Below, piece after piece: positions 11,276 to 22,491 of a stretch of 64,000 nt of DNA. The translations under genes were made by a program, and so were the position numbers. Each line of letters starts with the position of its first letter. Positions within the stretch are counted from its first letter, which is position 1. The notes under the pieces are model-generated. The model searched no databases and was not told the origin of the DNA. It was given only the letters and a program-made list of their open reading frames with translations. Source of the DNA: Paracamarosporium sp. OC-R06-R3 (lineage: Eukaryota; Ascomycota; Dothideomycetes; Pleosporales; Didymosphaeriaceae); assembly GCA_019828545.1 (NCBI GenBank), contig JACVRA010000057.1, forward strand, positions 64,015-128,014, read 5' to 3'.

Positions 11276-12107
11276 GAATGATAGGAGGAAACGATATATT
11301 TAGGATGTAATTATCTCTGTGAATTGTTGTGGTTTTAATGGTCTTGCTTCGACTAATGCAAGTATATCGTGCATTCACTTGATGGCTCTCCCACCGTCGT
11401 CAAACCAAGCTTCGATCTTTATACCACCATCTACCCTTTCGCTTACTTCATGCCCACATCTAAGATACTCTAACATCACACATTGATCGACCCCGGCTGA
11501 TACCAAACTCTTTCATCCAACGCCCTGCCGTGTCATCGGCTGCACTAGCCGCGTCTGTCGTGCGCGCGGGGTACTAACCACGACGCTGTAATTGGCTGAG
11601 CTTCACTCGTGGATAGCGTTTGAGGCGTGTGCGAAGGGATTGTCGTTTAGAAGAGATGCGTAGGCGGGATATTGAAGGATAGTCAAGGACAGGTGTGTGA
11701 ATGTGGTGGTGGATGACTGAGATGAACGCATACGAGGTATTCGCGTGTTTGACGCAGGATGCAATGATCGATGGATGAGCATACGTCTGCACCGAGACTG
11801 CTCACGGCACGGCACAGTACAGCACAGGATCATATATGATTCGTCTGCATATGATGTATCTGAGCTTCGCAGCGTCTACACACTCTACTCGGCACAACGC
11901 ATATGCTCTTGTGCCTCTCACATCTCCTTCTAGCCCTCACTACCCTCAAGTCTAAGCTGAGGTAAGAATTCAAAATGTATGCGCCGCAACGGGCCCCAAA
12001 CGCCGTGACATGATGAACCATCGTCTATCCAGAGACCTAAAAGTGAAAACGCCATCCATGCAGTAAGAATATCGAGACACGTCATTTCTTCGCCTCTCAA
12101 CATGCTA
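11276..12107. other. Intergenic: promoter of the flavin protein gene
   Basis: An 832-bp spacer between two minus-strand genes. It carries the 5' leader of the flavin gene and the 3' flank of the GID4-family gene. Open frames here are short and have no coding character. Confidence 0.4.
11417..11423 (-). promoter_or_regulatory. TATA box of the flavin protein gene
   Basis: TATAAAG on the minus strand, about 145 bp upstream of the ATG at 11275. The position suits a core promoter; no start-site data. Confidence 0.45.
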
Positions 12108-14349
12108 TCATCTAAATCCCCACGCTGGAAAAACGCCTCCCCTCACACTCTCCAGCTTCAAACACTGATACGGACTGCTCTGCGGGTCGAAATATAGGCC
12201 CTCAAGCCTTCCATCACTTCGCCTCAGACAAACGTAGTAGAAGCCGCTAATCGTGAGGCCGCACCCAGAATCGTCGAAGGAGGAGTGGTCGGCATCTCCG
12301 CTGCCACGGATGGTACTGCCCTCGCCCCAGATGTGCTGCTGGTCAGATGGTGAAGAATGGAAACTGTGCGTGTGACGCGAAGGCTCGGGCGGTATGGTCG
12401 TCGATGCCGGGGGCTGTACTGGGTCTGTCGTGGAGCGGTTGAGGGATTTGACGAAGCATCTCTCCTTCCACCGCATCAGGATCCACTCCTTGCTAAGGAC
12501 CTCGTCGAACCACGTCCTGCTCGTTAAACACATGACCATGTCCTCGTCTGTCATGCCCTGGAATATCGGCAATTTCCTCCAATACGTCGCATCGTTGCCA
12601 GCCGTAGATTTGAACGACTCGGTGAGTAGAGTGTGCGCGTTGAAATCCAGGATCTCGCCTTCGAGATACGTGGTAATGGATGAGGTGCGTGTGAAAGGGG
12701 GAGCGTCGGGTGTGGAGCTGTTGAGCAGAGATTGGTGGCTATGTGGGTGGCTCGGGACGTTATACGCTTCCATGGTTGCGGAAAGGGCCATGTGCTCGTA
12801 ATCTACGGAATGAATGGTCACTTTGACGGGCCAGCGGTCCTGCTGCGGGGAGTGCGATGTCACGACGTCGGGACCTGAATCATGCGCAGCTCGATCATCT
12901 AGTGAAGCGTAGGTGGAGGGATTCCCCGGTACGTTACGCGTATCCGATAGAATAGCGGTCGGGTTTCTATTGCCGGTATGCGTGAAGCGGTACAGTGTTG
13001 TGCTGGTCCCCAACCCTGTGGTGGTGACGGTGGATGTGACGGTCGTGGCATGCTGGCAGCCGGATAGCACAGCACCGGGGGCCAGCCACGACGTCACCGC
13101 AGGCGGTGGTATCGTGGAAGGGTCCAGTACGAAGTCCCGGTGGCCTTGGAAAAAGTAGTTTTTACTGAGAAAGCCTGCATCTATGGCATAGTTCAAGCTG
13201 TCGTCAATGCTACTCGAATGACGTATCTGCGACAGATACTTGATGGTCTGCTCCAGCATAGGCGAGACGGTGGACGACGTATTCGAGAGGCGATCCAGGT
13301 AGCTCCGGCGGTAGGACTCGACTCTCAGCATCAGGTCGCGATCGGATGGCTGTTGCTGGGCAAAGCGTTCCGAGGTCGCACGCCTCGACTCGGATGTCAT
13401 GTAGGACCTGTCTCTCCAGTCGCTCGGATGGGGTGAGGCACTGGCGGCATCTCTGTCAGCATGGCGCTGGGCAAGATCTCGGGTGCGGGCAGAGAATCTG
13501 GGGTTTCTCCGCACGGATTGCAGGAGGGCAGCAGACCTCAGAGAGCTGTCGGCCGACTGCGACGGCTGGGACGAGTTGAGCAGCCGCGACACGGCAGCCC
13601 GCGAGCGCTCGCGTTCCGAGTCCAGCTGCGAACGGCCCAGCACGCGCAGGATCTCGGGGTGGGTGTTGGGCTGCTCGCGCCGCAGCTCGGCCAGGATGCC
13701 CTCGAGCTCGGTGTCGTCGTCGGCGTCGGTGGCGGGCGACCAGTCGTACAGGCTGTTGCGGCTGGGGACGCGGTCGCCGTACGCAGCGGTGCGGGCCTCG
13801 TTGTGGAGGGATGCCAGGCGGTCCTGCCGGGGGATGTACTCGCTGCTCGCGGCGCTGCGGTAGGGCCCGCGTGTCTCGTCGTGGAGGCGCCCCAGGCGGT
13901 TCATGACCCTCCGCAGGCGGTCTGCGCGGTCGCGGTGCTCCAGGTCGGCGCGCGCGCGCTCGCGCTCCAGCGTCCTCGCCCGGTCGCGCGGCCGCTCGGT
14001 GCGCTGGGGGCGGCCCAGGCTGGCGTCGTGCTGGTCGAGGTGCACGCCGATCTGCGTGAGGGCGGCCGTGTGCTCGTCGAGGTCTGCGCGCAGCGAGCGC
14101 AGCGTGGCGTCGTAGTGGGCGTGCTCGTCGTGCTGCGTGGTGAGGGTGGCGGCCAGGTTGTACACGTCCTGGGGACTCTCGAGCGCTTCGGCGAGGGCCT
14201 GCGAGATGTACGACGGCGGCGTCTGCGCGTCCTGCAGGCGGAGCAGTCAGTCATTGCGTGCCCGCAGGCTGCGCGGCCCAGCCGAGACGTACCTGCCGCC
14301 CGCCGTCGTCGTCTGGCGGGCTGGGATAGCGGGAGCTTGCGGGGGGCAT
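12108..14349 (-). CDS. GID4/Vid24-family protein (CTLH/GID ubiquitin ligase receptor-like)
   Basis: Exons 14349-14293 and 14231-12108 (minus) encode 726 aa. The 61-nt intron has a perfect GTACGT donor and CTGCAG acceptor. The C-terminal domain (about 488-726) shows the family pattern: KVTIHSVDYEHMALSATMEAY, TYLEGEILDFNAHTLLTE, DATYWRKLPIF, ILMRWKERCFV and, after a Ser/Pro-rich insert, LTISGFYYVCLRR...GLYFDP. In yeast such proteins bind N-terminal degrons and recruit substrates to the GID E3 ligase during metabolic shifts. The first 200 residues are very rich in Arg, Asp and Glu and probably form coiled coil; yeast Gid4 lacks such an extension. The domain has a long Ser/Thr/Pro insertion between the last two blocks. 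It may be one of the extra GID receptors of filamentous fungi rather than the direct Gid4 orthologue. Confidence 0.85.
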
Positions 14350-15635
14350 TGTCCGCTGTCGCTGTCTTCAGTCTCCTATCGGGCGGGCGCATGCATCGCG
14401 GGACGGAGAGGCGGGCAGGGCGAGGGTACAGATGTCGACACGCTGAGGTCAGGTCGCAGCTTCGGCTTTGTTTCTGCCGCAGCATCACACCGGTTCTTTG
14501 TGTTTGCCAGCCTCTGCCTAGGCACCCCAAGGCTACCGCTACATGAAACAGGCGCCGCCGCGTGCAAACGTCGCAGCACTCGACCGCCTCCGGTCGACCC
14601 TCAGGCTGCTCTGCCATCGCGACTCCGGTTGTCTGGCTGCAGGATCCGCTGAGTCGGTAACACATCACTCGCACAAGGAACCCTTTCACATGTCAAAAGT
14701 TTCGTTTTTTATTAATTTACGCTATAAAGAAGCTTGCTTCTGCCCAGCATCCGATTCACCCCGCCCGGGGGTGCTTCTTCCAAGACGCAGTCCTGAAGAG
14801 TAGGAGATGAACCTACAGTCCTTTGCTCCGCCCTCGATCCGACCCACGACGAGCGCTTTTCGCGTGCGCCAGGAAGTGTTTGTTCCGCAAGCAGAAGACC
14901 ACAAGCCTGAGAGCAAGACACGCCACGGGCGTGCTCCTGTCTCTTGCACCGAGAGCCGCTCCTCGTTGGGTCGCATCCAAGGCCGGGGCGCGGGGACGAA
15001 GATTACAGTACAGCGGCATCCCAGATGCTTGTGTGTATCTCATGTCGTTGTCTCCCAGCATGTCCTGCTGGCACTCAATGCCAGTCCGAGTAGACGAGAA
15101 CGTAACTGCGTATCAATCATGAGTGGCATGCCATGCTCAATGAAGAGATGCCCAGCCTTCGTCCAAACGACATTAGGAAAAAGGAAATGAACCCAGCCGA
15201 GTATACCTGCTCGTAGCCGTGAGGCTGATCCGTCTTTAAAATGCCCGACATGCAAACCTCCCAGAGATGCAAAAGGAAACAGTCCTTGTCCGGCGGCTGG
15301 ATGCTCGAAAGCCACAAAGGAAAACGCTAGAGAACACAGACAAAAAAAAGCGGATATCAAGGAAACTTTGTACGAGAGAAGAGAGAAGAGAGGAGGAAAA
15401 AAAAAAAAGTCAAACGCTCGCTAAATCGATCAAACGCCGTCCCATGCCTTGGTATATGATGTGGGTGTTGTACATCACTTTTGTGCATATCGCATATTTC
15501 GTCTCGTGTCGTGCTCAAGCCGCGAGGTTGTGCGCATCAACCTGCTGCGACGTGGGAAGGTCAGGGGGACTGGCCAGGTCCGCGCTTCCCAGGCAGTGTG
15601 ACAGAGGACAAGTACCACGTTTCGGGTGTACGCTC
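14350..15635. other. Long intergenic / 5' region of the GID4-family gene
   Basis: A 1.29-kb spacer between two minus-strand genes, likely containing a long 5' leader. It includes A-rich stretches at 15342-15350 and 15400-15410. Overlapping open frames on both strands look like chance. No RNA gene was recognised. Confidence 0.4.
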
Positions 15636-16679
15636 TTAGGTAAAGGCAGCGTACTGTGGTGCAAATCCAGTATCCCACCCGAACCCGCTGCTGAATCCGG
15701 AGTGCACAGCGCTTGACCCACATTGCTGGGCCAGCACGCTAGGCAGCGGAAGAGCAGGTATCGGGGCAACTGCCTGGGGCGGGCTGTAGTACTGACTCGT
15801 GGTGTTGAATGGCTGGCTGAAGGAAGGCGTCGGCGACGGCAGCTGCACGGCCTCCAGGCCCATTGTGCTCCAAAACGACGGCGAGGTTTCACCGCAGGTG
15901 GCAATGGTCGGGCTCGGTGTGGACGAAAGCGTTCTCCAGGACTCGACCGGGGCGGGTGTCGACTGCAGAACGTGCCCGGGCCACCAGTTTGTAGCACCGG
16001 GCGAGCTTGGGAGCAGCGGTGCCGGTCGCACGACGTCGACGATTCTGGGTGGAGGAGGAAGAAGCGGGTGGAACAGCCCCATGATGGCGCCCTTGACGTC
16101 CTCACCTCGGCCCTCAAGAAGTTCGCCCGCTCCTTCCTCTTCCATGCCTTCGAGTGCGCGTGCGCCGGTGCGGAAGACGTAGCGGTTGACGGCCTGTACG
16201 AACTCGTCCTGAAGCTTCTTCAGCTGAGCCTCCTTCTCGGGCCAGGTCCAGGTGCTGGCCGACACGTCGACCGAGTAGATGTCCTTGTGGTACTCGGTAA
16301 GCGCCTCGATGGTTTCAGGCGTGAGCTTGAATGCAACCTCGTGCTGCGAGACCATGTCGACGTGCACGACGTAGGCCTCGACGTGGATGACCTGGTAGTT
16401 GAAGATGGCCTCGACGAGCGGGTTGGCGTCCTTGCGCAGTTCGGCATCGGGGGCCTTGGGGACCATTATCGAGCACAGCGACCAGATGGCATTGGAGCCC
16501 GACAGGGTTTCGGTGAGGCAGCGCGTGTGCTGCTGGACGCTATTGAGGGGTCGCTTAACCCGATTTATCCTCTTGAGGGTCTGCGTTAACCACGGCTCCA
16601 CCTTGGAGTTGAGTACGACGTTGACGGTGGAGCGCGGCGCAAAGGCGGCCGCCGAGGCTGGTAATAATTGAATGGGCAT
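15636..16679 (-). CDS. Hypothetical fungal protein, 347 aa
   Basis: One open frame on the minus strand from ATG at 16679 to a stop at 15636. Residues 1-200 look globular, with a helical N-terminal part (LTQTLKRINRVKRPLNSVQQ) and a segment rich in Val/His (YQVIHVEAYVVHVDMVSQHE). A charged helix (KEAQLKKLQDEFVQAVNRYVF) and an acidic run EGMEEEGAGELLEG follow. Residues 210-347 are Pro/Ser/Thr/Gln-rich and probably disordered. No signal peptide, membrane span or known domain is seen. The codon pattern and length favour a real gene. The layout (folded N-terminus, low-complexity tail) would suit a nuclear or cytosolic regulator, but that is a guess. Confidence 0.65.
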   Translation of the reverse strand: MPIQLLPASAAAFAPRSTVNVVLNSKVEPWLTQTLKRINRVKRPLNSVQQHTRCLTETLSGSNAIWSLCSIMVPKAPDAELRKDANPLVEAIFNYQVIHVEAYVVHVDMVSQHEVAFKLTPETIEALTEYHKDIYSVDVSASTWTWPEKEAQLKKLQDEFVQAVNRYVFRTGARALEGMEEEGAGELLEGRGEDVKGAIMGLFHPLLPPPPRIVDVVRPAPLLPSSPGATNWWPGHVLQSTPAPVESWRTLSSTPSPTIATCGETSPSFWSTMGLEAVQLPSPTPSFSQPFNTTSQYYSPPQAVAPIPALPLPSVLAQQCGSSAVHSGFSSGFGWDTGFAPQYAAFT

Positions 16680-17928
16680 TTTCTTTTTCTGGCGGAGGGC
16701 GAGACGAAGCGGTATTATGTGGGACGGCGGACCAAGGTAACGAAAGTAACAAAAGAGAAGAGCAAAAGAGGAGTCTCAGGCGGAATTAGGGTTGTGCGGA
16801 GCGCCTTGGGTTGAGGAGGGAGACAAGAAAGGGACGGGCGAATGAGAGGGGAGGAAGGCGAGGTGAGAGGTGAGGGTAGAGAAACTAGTCGGGTGGAGGG
16901 TGGGCATACCTTAAGAGCTTGACGAGGGCGACGATGACTGGCCGGGTCGGGCGTGGCCACAGGGCGGGCCAGGGTGTATGCACACTGCCCCGTTTGGCTG
17001 CGCTGCGCATCTAGCTTGCTTAATCGTGCATGTATGGCGACGATGCAGCTGCACGTCTAGCGGGATCCAAGCTGACCGACGGGCATACCGTTGGGGCGCG
17101 TGGATAGGCCGAGGGTGCGCGAGGGCATATTGCGAAGCCCTCATGGCCGCCACGAGCCCGCCTGGACTGACAGGCGGAGATGAGACATGTACAGAGGCGC
17201 TCCATGGCCTTCTACAGCAGCGCAGTAGCTGAAGGCCATGCGAGGCGCCATGCCGTCTGGGGCATCTGGCATTGGGCTCGCGCACCAGAGTGCAACCTCG
17301 ATGGCCCTGCGCGCGGCTTTCTGGAAGCTTTTGGCGGCACCCAAAAGCGGAACGCACCGCAGCGGTGATGCTGCCACATCGAGCGCTCGTGGGAGAGGGG
17401 GCCACGGCGGATAGAGTGCGGTGCCAAAGTCTGGTCCGAGGGGGTGGAGGCAGGTGGGATAGTTGGACGTTGTCTTGGAGCCACGACAGGCCGACGTTGG
17501 TTGCAAGCAAAAATGGGCTCCCGGCAGGCGGGCCAATCAGCGCCGCGCGCCGGGGTGCGAGCAGGGAGCCGGTGCGCCTCCAAGCTGCTCCCGCGGGCCT
17601 CATGTGATGGACCGGGCCTCCAGACGCGGTCCAGAAGAGCCCCAGCGTGCCGTCGCGGGCGCCTACTGAAGCAGCACGCTCGCATCTCTCTCGCCATCAT
17701 CATGGCGAGCGACGGATGGGCAGGGTCGGTCTGCTCGCTGCACGTGCTGTGGCAGTGCGCCGTGGCTGGGGCCGCCGTGGCGTCACCCGTCGATCATCCT
17801 CGGAGTCGCCTTTACCCTTGCACACACGTCGCCTGTCTCCGACTCTCCACACGGTCATGGCCGACCACCGGCACTATCTACTGTCTACTGTCTACACTAT
17901 CCGGCTAGCCTCGCACCCGAGGTCCTCT

Positions 17929-17948
17929 AGAGCAGAGCAGAGCAGAGC
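17929..17948. repeat. Pentanucleotide microsatellite (AGAGC)4
   Basis: Four perfect tandem copies of AGAGC inside the GC-rich gene-free region. It is short and probably of no function. Confidence 0.8.
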
Positions 17949-19587
17949 ACAGCACGCTGCAGCCGCTCGCCGTTTCACCCGTCGCTCTCTCCTTTTGCGC
18001 CGTCGTCGTCAGTGGAGCAGCGCATCCTCTGCCATTGCCCAAGTCTCGTTGCGAGCAGACCCCGGATTCACCTATCACTGACCCATAACAGCGGTGCTAT
18101 CGATAGCAGCCCACGTCTGCGTGTTTCGAAATCTGCAAAGGCGACGCCGACGCCTGCACCTCGCATCCTGGCCGACTGCGCCTCACAGACGACGCTTCGC
18201 TTCCGGCCCGGCAGTGGCGGTGGGCATTCGTCACTCGCCTCTTTGGTGTTTCGCTATCTCGCAACAATTCCCCGCGCCTCGCACGGCCGATCGCCCATCT
18301 TGCGCATGAAGCACTGGACGTCTTTTTCCGCTTTCGGTGCCGTCTGGTGGCTTTTCAGCTTGACCAGGGTGTGAGCCCAACACGGATCCCGCCGTCAGGT
18401 GCTCGGTAATACGGCTACCGGCGGCCATGTCGAGCGCCTCACTCTGTATACTCCAACATCGACCCATCTCACCATCCTGAGCTTCCACGTCGTCCGTACA
18501 GAATCTATTCGCCGCCATCTAGCTCAGAGACTGACGTTGGCTGTCGTTTCAGAATCTGCACATGGGGCCTGGTTGCATACGCGGCTGCAAGCTGCATGCG
18601 CTTCGACGTGTTTTGCGGTGACTCATCACCCATCGCGACACCTCAAGCTTGAATTGGACTTGAGGAAAGCTCCGGATGCCCAACCACCTCAGGTGAGCTG
18701 TTGATTTTTTCTGCTCGCTTTGCAGATGCTGTCTCCTGCATATCCATATCCAACCCGTCCAATGGAAACGACTCCTGTAAGCCCTCGGTCGGACATGGGT
18801 TGGTCTTGAAGGAGTGATCACGGGTACGTACCCCGATTGCCAGTATCGTCGCTTTGGCCATCGAATGCGCCTGAGCTTATTCTCTGCCGCCGCCACATGG
18901 TGAGAATCTGGGGAAGCAGTATACGCTCGTAAAATCGCGCAGGTCACATCTTCTCCGCCCCAGCGTTGCCGTCTCTTGGAATGTTCTTATCCAGTCGAAT
19001 AGTCATCACCTGCATGGTACTCGAACAAAGTCTGAACATTTGCTGCATCAGGTGGCACATCAGGGCGTCGTCTTTGCCGTCGAATGCGCCTCTGGTGATA
19101 GCATCTGGCTACTATCGACTGATGGCTCTCGATAGAGTTTCGATTATCATTCTATCATCGATTAAGGCCAGTATCCTGTCAACGCTCCCTTACATGTTAT
19201 TTTGGGTATCATCAGATCCCATCTCGTTCGGCGAAGTGACGCAAGCCATCAAGCATTTACAGGTGGAACCTGTACAATAGAACAAGCCGTGACGGTTCTA
19301 GGGCGTTACTGTCAAGCAAGGAGGCGGCGCTCACATTAGCTGATCCGTGACGCGCGCCCTGATTATCAAGCCACTGCAACGAGGAGATTCCATCTTCCCT
19401 GTTTTCTATACGCCTCGATTATCTGCATTTGCTCATTCGATAATTTGCATTTAAATGCCTCACCTGACTTTAGAAACTGCTGCGACTTTGACATGTTCGT
19501 TTGGATACTATGAACAACTCGATTATACTTCACATTGAGTCAAAAGTTCCGAACGCCTTGCAAAATGCAGGCAATGCAGGGTGCAAC

Positions 19588-19622
19588 TTTTTTTTTTTTT
19601 TTTTGGATGCTAGGATTGAACC
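19588..19622 (-). other. B-box-like motif followed by poly(A): possible SINE/retro-tRNA remnant
   Basis: On the minus strand GGTTCAATCC (19622-19613), which resembles the Pol III B box of tRNA genes, is followed eight bases later by a run of 17 A (T17 on the plus strand at 19588-19604). No matching acceptor stem or clear A box lies upstream, so it is not an intact tRNA. The arrangement recalls the 3' end of a tRNA-derived retroelement, but it could be chance. Confidence 0.25.
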
Positions 19623-20749
19623 ACTCCGCTGTTTTGCTACTCAAGTAGAACGGTCATTTTGGTGCAGCTGACGATATGATGGATGCAGTAAGTGATAAGG
19701 TGGAACGCATGTCCACTATGGAGGTTCGGCTTGAATTAGACGTGGCCACCGAATCACTGTTTCTATTTTGTACCGATGACCGGATCGTCTCGGTTTTTCA
19801 AATGGAGCAATGCTGATCTGGGTGATTGAATTTGATGTAAAGTCGATCGTCTCCCGTAAATGATCGTGCACGGACGGACGGTACATTACACCTTCCTTGG
19901 AATACCGGGTTCAGAAACTTTTACACCTTGAAGTTATCAACTTTCAAACACGATGTGCATCTTCGCGTAATGCGTCGACAGCTTAATCCAAGGCAACGCT
20001 TGAATCGCCGCCACGTGTGAGCAACGTTGATGATGTCCTGGATACTGCTCCCCAACAAACCGCTCCGAATCGGGGGTAGACTGAATCGTTGGGGCTCGGC
20101 AATTGTACCTCTCGCGGCCAATACCCAACTGCCGACCAGCTACCAAGACCACGACCAACTCCTATCGTTCAGACCCAGCTTAGCCGCTGAGTCGGCAGTT
20201 CGTTCTCACTTGCAAGATCCTTTCGTGAACGACCAAGCGTGGCAGCCAGCCCAACCAGCGCCGATACACTACGACGGGCACAATAATTCCACGATGGGTA
20301 TCATGCAAAACCGGGGAGCACCAGACGTAAGCAAGTGATCAGCGCCTCTATATGAAGAGATCGAGATAAGGGGAGCGTTCGCGACAGTGCCATGGCAAAG
20401 GAACGCGGGTAGGATGGGATTGTGGACCCTGCCCCCGCGTTCTTAGTAGTCCACGGGCCAGTAACCATAAGCCTTCTTTGAGGGGACACTGGTGGGACTT
20501 TATCTCCGCTGACCTGATGCTGCGCTACCACAGTTCATCAACTGCCGACTTGCATCATCACGTTGCTCCAACCCGGCACGGCCGCCATGCGAAGTCCCGT
20601 GCGATCGAGAGCGTTGTGCTCGCACGGCAATCAGGCCTGCAGAGCGCCGCGGCTGCCCCCTCATATACCGCCGCCTCCACCATCTAGATATGAAAGCTAA
20701 GCCATCCCCTCGTTAATTTCCACTTTGCTTCCATTCAACATTAGCCACA

Positions 20750-22491
20750 ATGCTGCTCAACGGAGTGTTGTCGCTGCTAGCTCAGCACTGGCCGCTTGTT
20801 CTCGCTTCGCTCACCCTCGGCTGGCTGCTTAACAACAAGTTTTGGAAGGGCCTGAATCGGTATCCGGGACACTGGGTCGCAAGTTACACAAACTGGTGGA
20901 GGTTTTGGGATGTGTGGGGGAGGCAGCACCACTGGACCATCATCAAGCTGCATCGCGAGCATGGCGATGTCGTGAGATTGGGCCCGAATGTCTTGTCTTT
21001 CGCAGATCCGAGGGCTATCAAGGTTATCTATGGACTGAACAAGGGCATGGTTAAGGTATGCTTACTTACGCCCTGGTGTGGCTCGATCGGTGAAGATCTG
21101 ACAGTGCCTAGTCCGACTTCTACCCTGTACAGAATGCTGTCGCAAAAGGTCGACGACTTCAGTCGCTCTTCTCTACGGTCGACGAAGACTATCATGCGAG
21201 GTATCGTCGCTGTGTCAACAATGCCTTTGCCATGAGTTCGCTCGTCAACTACGAGCCGCTGGTCAGCTCAACTGTTGGCGTGTTCCTCGACAAGACGCAA
21301 GAGATGTATGCGAACACAGGAAGGAGTTGCAACTTTAGTCAGTGGTTGCAGTATTTCGCTTTCGACGTCATTGGAGATTTGACTTGGAGCAAGAGGTTGG
21401 GGTTTGTTGAAGAGAACCGGGACGTGGATGGCATCATCGCCTTCCTACAACACTTCTTAAGCTATGCTGGTCCTGTAAGTCAAAGACTCGTACAGCTGTT
21501 ATTACCTAAGCTAACAAATGAGTAGATTGGCCAGATGCCTATTCTTGATCTCTTCCTGGAAAAGAATCCCATATCCCTCTTTCTACAGCGCATTGGCCTA
21601 AACAAAACCGTCTTCCCTGTGACCCTTTTCGCACAAACCCGCTCTAATGAACGCGCCGGCCAAATCCAAAAGATCAAAACCTACGGCCTCCCCGAAGACG
21701 AAGCAAACCCACGCGGCGTAGACCTTCTCTCGAAATTTGCCCAGGCTGCCCATGACCACCCCGATTTTATGGACGACACACGCATTCTCTCATCCTGCAC
21801 CTCCATGGTCTTCGCCGGTTCAGAAACGACCGCCATCTCCTTATCAAGCGTCTTCTACTTCTTGCTCAAGCACCCAGCCGTCTACGCCAAGCTGATGCAG
21901 GAACTAGACGAAGCCGTCGCAAACGGTACCATCGAACCTCGCGCGGATAAAACCGTCTCGTGGTCCGAGTCCCAAAAGCTTCCCTACCTCGACGCAGTCA
22001 TCCAGGAATCTTTCCGGATACACCCTGCCGCGGGACTTATCCTCGAGCGCATCGTCCCACCGCAGGGCATGGATATCCTCGGCGACTTCATCCCCGGCGG
22101 TACCATCGTCGGATGCAATCCCTGGGCTCTGCACCGCCGACCCGAAGTCTTCGGCGCGGACGTCGATGCGTTCAGGCCGGAACGCTGGATTGAGGCACCG
22201 CCTCACAAGCTCAAGGAAATGAAAGCTACCATGTTCCAGTTTGGTGCCGGCGCACGAACATGCATTGGTAAGAACGTCAGTTTGTTGGAGGTGTACAAGC
22301 TGGTGCCGAGTTTCCTGAGGAGATTCGAGGTGAGTTGTTTCTGCTGGAAAGCTACCCGGGGGACGTCTGAGCTAATGGTATCGCAGATTGAACTTGAGCG
22401 GCCGGATGCAGAGTGGAAGACGCATAATGCGTGGTTTGTACGGCAGATGGATTTCAATACGAGGTTCAGGCCGAGGGAGAGCTCGGTGTGA
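20750..22491 (+). CDS. Cytochrome P450 monooxygenase
   Basis: Exons 20750-21055, 21112-21474, 21526-22329 and 22387-22491 encode 525 aa, full length for a microsomal P450. An N-terminal hydrophobic anchor (about residues 12-28) precedes the PGHW hinge. Diagnostic motifs are the I-helix AGSETT (320-325), the K-helix ESFR (384-387), FRPERW, and the heme loop FGAGARTCIG with the ligand Cys at about 469. All three introns (56, 51, 57 nt) are phase 0 with GTATGC, GTAAGT and GTGAGT donors. The style (HWTIIKLHREHGDVVRLGPN, PVQNAVAKGRR) is that of the fungal pisatin-demethylase/benzoate-hydroxylase-like group. It is probably ER-bound and hydroxylates a small hydrophobic substrate, perhaps a plant phenolic. 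It stands alone, with no backbone synthase near. Confidence 0.93.

Larger units (their letters stand above)
16680..20749. other. Gene-free region of about 4 kb
   Basis: The spacer between a minus-strand and a plus-strand gene, so it carries both promoters. From about 16900 to 18100 it is GC-rich, which creates many overlapping long open frames on both strands with no consistent codon use. From about 18900 rightwards it becomes AT-richer. I found no exon chain that keeps a domain or frame. Small features inside are listed separately. Confidence 0.45.

Noticed and set aside
13461..14546. 361-codon plus-strand frame
   Set aside because: It lies antisense to the GID4-family gene in GC-rich sequence and is Val/Gly/Arg-rich without domains; the minus strand carries the recognisable protein.
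15723..16589. 288-codon plus-strand frame
   Set aside because: Mirror of the 347-aa minus-strand frame. Neither has a domain, but the minus frame has a proper ATG, balanced composition and a disordered tail typical of fungal proteins.
16911..17603. 230-codon minus-strand frame in the GC-rich desert
   Set aside because: Composition is Arg/Pro/Ala/Ser-rich with no fold pattern, and equally long frames overlap on the other strand.
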